A stretch of 64,000 nucleotides of DNA from Firm-04 sp045600205 (GTDB lineage Bacteria; Bacillota; Clostridia; Oscillospirales; Ruminococcaceae). The DNA is taken from contig JAZRXM010000023.1 in assembly GCA_045600205.1 (NCBI GenBank), positions 1 through 64,000 on the forward strand, written 5' to 3'. Position 1 is the first letter of the stretch. Every line of letters begins with the position of its first letter. The notes beneath the pieces were generated by a model, which was not told the origin of the DNA, searched no databases, and saw only the letters and a program-made list of their open reading frames with translations. Below are positions 62,031-64,000 of this stretch, one piece after another. Made by a program: the position numbers and the translations under genes.

Positions 62031-63365
62031 ATGGCTTTGAAGTTGAACAAAAGCTATCTTTCCCAGTACCTCGGCAGCGAGGAACTGGACGGCATCAAGG
62101 TTCAGACAGAAGCTGCTGCAAAGGTTCTGCATGAGAAAACAGGACTCGGCAACGACTTCCTTGGCTGGCTGACCCTGCCGACCGACTACGATAAGGAGGA
62201 ATTTGCACGGATTCAGGCAGCAGCTGCAAGAATCCAGAAGCAGGCTGATATCCTGATTGTCATCGGCATCGGCGGCTCGTACCTCGGTGCGCGTGCAGCA
62301 ATTGAATTCCTTAAGTCGCCTTTCTATAACAACATGAAGAAAAATACGCCCGACATCTACTATGTGGGCAATAATATCTCGCCGACGTATCTGAATGAGG
62401 TCCTGTCGATCTGTGAGGGCAGAGATCTGGCTGTCAATGTCATTTCGAAGTCCGGCACCACGACCGAACCCGCACTCGCTTTCCGTATCTTCAAGAAACT
62501 GCTTGAGGACCGCTATGGCAAGGACGGCGCAAAAGAGCGCATCTATTGCACGACCGATAAGGCACGCGGCACCCTGAAGAATCTTGCGGATGCAGAGGGC
62601 TATGAGAGCTTTGTCATTCCGGATGATGTCGGCGGTCGTTTTTCTGTCCTGACTGCGGTCGGTCTGCTCCCCATTGCGGCAGCAGGCTGCGATATCGCAA
62701 AGCTGATGGCAGGTGCAAAGGCTGCTCAGGATGCCTATACCGCACCGTTTGCTGAGAATGATTGCTATCAGTACGCTGCCCTGCGCAACATCTTCTACCG
62801 CAAGGGCAAGCAGGTGGAAATGGTCGTCAGCTATGACCCCTCCTTCGCTTTGATGAATGAGTGGTACAAGCAGCTCTTCGGCGAATCCGAGGGCAAGGAT
62901 AACAAGGGTCTGTTCCCGTCATCCGCCATTTTCTCCACCGACCTCCACTCCATGGGTCAGTACATTCAGGAGGGCAGACGCGTTCTGTTTGAAACGGTTG
63001 TCGATATCAAGAAACCGAAGCAGGACCTCTACCTCGAACCCGATGCGGAAAATGCCGATGGTCTGAACTTCCTCACGAAGCAGAACATGAGCATCGTAAA
63101 CCGCCGCGCATTGGAGGGCACGATTCTGGCACACACAGAGGGCGGCGTCCCGAACATCGTTCTGGAACTCGACGATACCTCTGAGGAGTCTCTCGGCTGG
63201 CTCATCTATTTCTTCGAGAAAGCCTGCGCCGTTTCCGGCTATATGCTCGGAGTCAATCCGTTCAATCAGCCCGGCGTTGAAAGCTACAAGAAGAATATGT
63301 TCGCACTGCTCGGCAAGCCCGGCTATGAGGACATGAAGGCAGCCCTCGAGGCAAAGCTGCACTAA
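62031..63365 (+). CDS. pgi: Glucose-6-phosphate isomerase
   Basis: Pgi (444 aa, the short Firmicute type) interconverts glucose 6-phosphate and fructose 6-phosphate. Sugar-phosphate site: VIGIGGSYLGARAAIE; second signature: VISKSGTTTEPALAFR; later EGRRVLFETVV and the catalytic Lys region GVNPFNQPGVESYKKN. ATG 62031 follows GGAGGATG. It is monocistronic or joined to the P-loop gene 113 bases later. Confidence 0.97.
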   Translation: MALKLNKSYLSQYLGSEELDGIKVQTEAAAKVLHEKTGLGNDFLGWLTLPTDYDKEEFARIQAAAARIQKQADILIVIGIGGSYLGARAAIEFLKSPFYNNMKKNTPDIYYVGNNISPTYLNEVLSICEGRDLAVNVISKSGTTTEPALAFRIFKKLLEDRYGKDGAKERIYCTTDKARGTLKNLADAEGYESFVIPDDVGGRFSVLTAVGLLPIAAAGCDIAKLMAGAKAAQDAYTAPFAENDCYQYAALRNIFYRKGKQVEMVVSYDPSFALMNEWYKQLFGESEGKDNKGLFPSSAIFSTDLHSMGQYIQEGRRVLFETVVDIKKPKQDLYLEPDAENADGLNFLTKQNMSIVNRRALEGTILAHTEGGVPNIVLELDDTSEESLGWLIYFFEKACAVSGYMLGVNPFNQPGVESYKKNMFALLGKPGYEDMKAALEAKLH

Positions 63366-63478
63366 TCCCTGCATACTCTGGCAATGACCCCAAGATACCC
63401 CGCATATCCCCGAACTCGTCTGCGTGAATCTTTTATAACGCAGGACGTCAAATTCCACTAACGAAGGGAGAAATTCAC

Positions 63479-63898
63479 ATGATTCAGATTATTACCGGAA
63501 AAAAAGGCTCGGGCAAGACGAAGATCCTGCTGGGCATGATCGACGATGCAGTTAAGGCATCCAACGGCGATATTATTTGCATTGAGAAGTGCATGAAGCT
63601 CACTTACAGCATCAACCACAAGGTTCGCCTTGTCGATGCAGAGCGTTTCAACATCAGCGGCTACGATATGTTCTACGGCTTTGCAGCCGGCGTGCTCGCA
63701 GGCAACTACGATATCAAGGAAGTCTTCGTTGACGGCATCCTCAAGATCGGCGGCAGAAACTACGACGAGCTGGGCGCACTGCTCGAAAAGCTCGATATCC
63801 TCACCGGCGATGACATCTCCATGATCTTCACCGTTTCCGAGGACAGCGAAAACCTGCCGGAATCTGTACTCAAATACCTGATTCCGAAGAAAGACTGA
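63479..63898 (+). CDS. Small P-loop NTPase of unknown function
   Basis: P-loop protein of 139 aa that starts MIQIITGKKGSGKTKILL, a Walker A. A hydrophobic strand ending in Asp (IKEVFVDGIL) could be Walker B, followed by NYDELGALLEKLD. Similar short proteins occur in many clostridia and are often named after PilT without evidence. I do not assign a function. AAGGGAG precedes the ATG. The 63366-63478 gap before it shows a weak hairpin (63418-63446) and no promoter. Confidence 0.75.
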   Translation: MIQIITGKKGSGKTKILLGMIDDAVKASNGDIICIEKCMKLTYSINHKVRLVDAERFNISGYDMFYGFAAGVLAGNYDIKEVFVDGILKIGGRNYDELGALLEKLDILTGDDISMIFTVSEDSENLPESVLKYLIPKKD

Positions 63899-63939
63899 GC
63901 GGATTTTTAGTCAAGTTATCCGCATTTTTCGCAAAGGAA

Positions 63940-63968
63940 TTGACAAATCGCAGAAGATTCGCTATAAT
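63940..63968 (+). promoter_or_regulatory. Promoter reading out of the window
   Basis: TTGACA, 17 bases, TATAAT. The gene it drives lies beyond position 64000. Confidence 0.85.
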
Positions 63969-64000
63969 AAATCAGTGATGCTCTGCGAAATTCCCTGAAA

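Overview
The window reads as chromosome of a fibre-degrading Firmicute of the Ruminococcus type (Oscillospirales). The evidence is four proteins with type I dockerins, one of them a small scaffoldin with two cohesin-like domains, plus GH30 and GH26 glycoside hydrolases. Firmicute traits support this: AddAB, a T-box in front of aspS, the Prp protease with an N-terminally extended L27, type III glutamine synthetase, Mini-RNase III, SpoVAD/SpoVAE, and strong purine-rich ribosome binding sites with frequent TTG/GTG starts. Genus-level placement is inference. I saw no rRNA, tRNA, CRISPR array, prophage or intact insertion sequence.

Layout. 0-6.7 kb: rmuC (minus), pheST and a citrate synthase gene. 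6.9-11.6 kb: a secreted GH30-discoidin-dockerin enzyme, an esterase-like hydrolase, a YbaK-type deacylase and a threonine-rich lipoprotein. 11.8-12.0 kb: an apparently free-standing structured small RNA. 12.0-18.5 kb (minus): spoVAE, spoVAD, a GNAT enzyme, mutY, glnN and a membrane protein with a Thr stalk. 18.7-26.9 kb (plus): ilvB, a secreted metallopeptidase with an N-terminal dockerin, a P2-type cation ATPase, an M50 site-2 protease and a cytosolic leucine-rich repeat protein. 27-35 kb: addB-addA, an internally deleted ATPase remnant and a sirtuin. 35-39.7 kb: two cyclophilin-type proteins, murA, a WalJ-like hydrolase and rlmH. 39.8-41.9 kb (minus): aspS with its T-box. 42.1-47.8 kb: an amidohydrolase, a fumarase alpha subunit without its beta partner, a repeat-rich gap, a degenerate nucleotidyltransferase/HEPN pair, an iron-sulfur flavoprotein and rpiB. 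47.9-49.8 kb: a CBM-GH26-dockerin mannanase candidate. 49.8-53.6 kb: rplU-prp-rpmA, obgE, mrnC and yebC. 54-56.6 kb: mazF, a PP2C phosphatase and the scaffoldin (minus). 57-60.6 kb: a MacA/MacB-like adaptor, ATPase and permease operon. 60.7-64 kb: a D,D-carboxypeptidase-like protein, pgi, a small P-loop protein and a promoter reading out of the window.

How it fits together. Most of the window is housekeeping. The accessory content is a dispersed cellulosome set: a scaffoldin and three dockerin proteins whose dockerins fall into two sequence classes. A family of mosaic palindromic repeats sits directly behind stop codons at four places, and one copy forms the 3' end of the GH30 gene. The observations most worth a second look are the small RNA with a possible pseudoknot at 11.8-12.0 kb, the active-site-dead nucleotidyltransferase paired with a HEPN protein at 44.5-45.3 kb, the two dockerin classes, the repeat family, and several genes that have lost residues or partners (ATPase remnant, cyclophilin, carboxypeptidase, fumarase).
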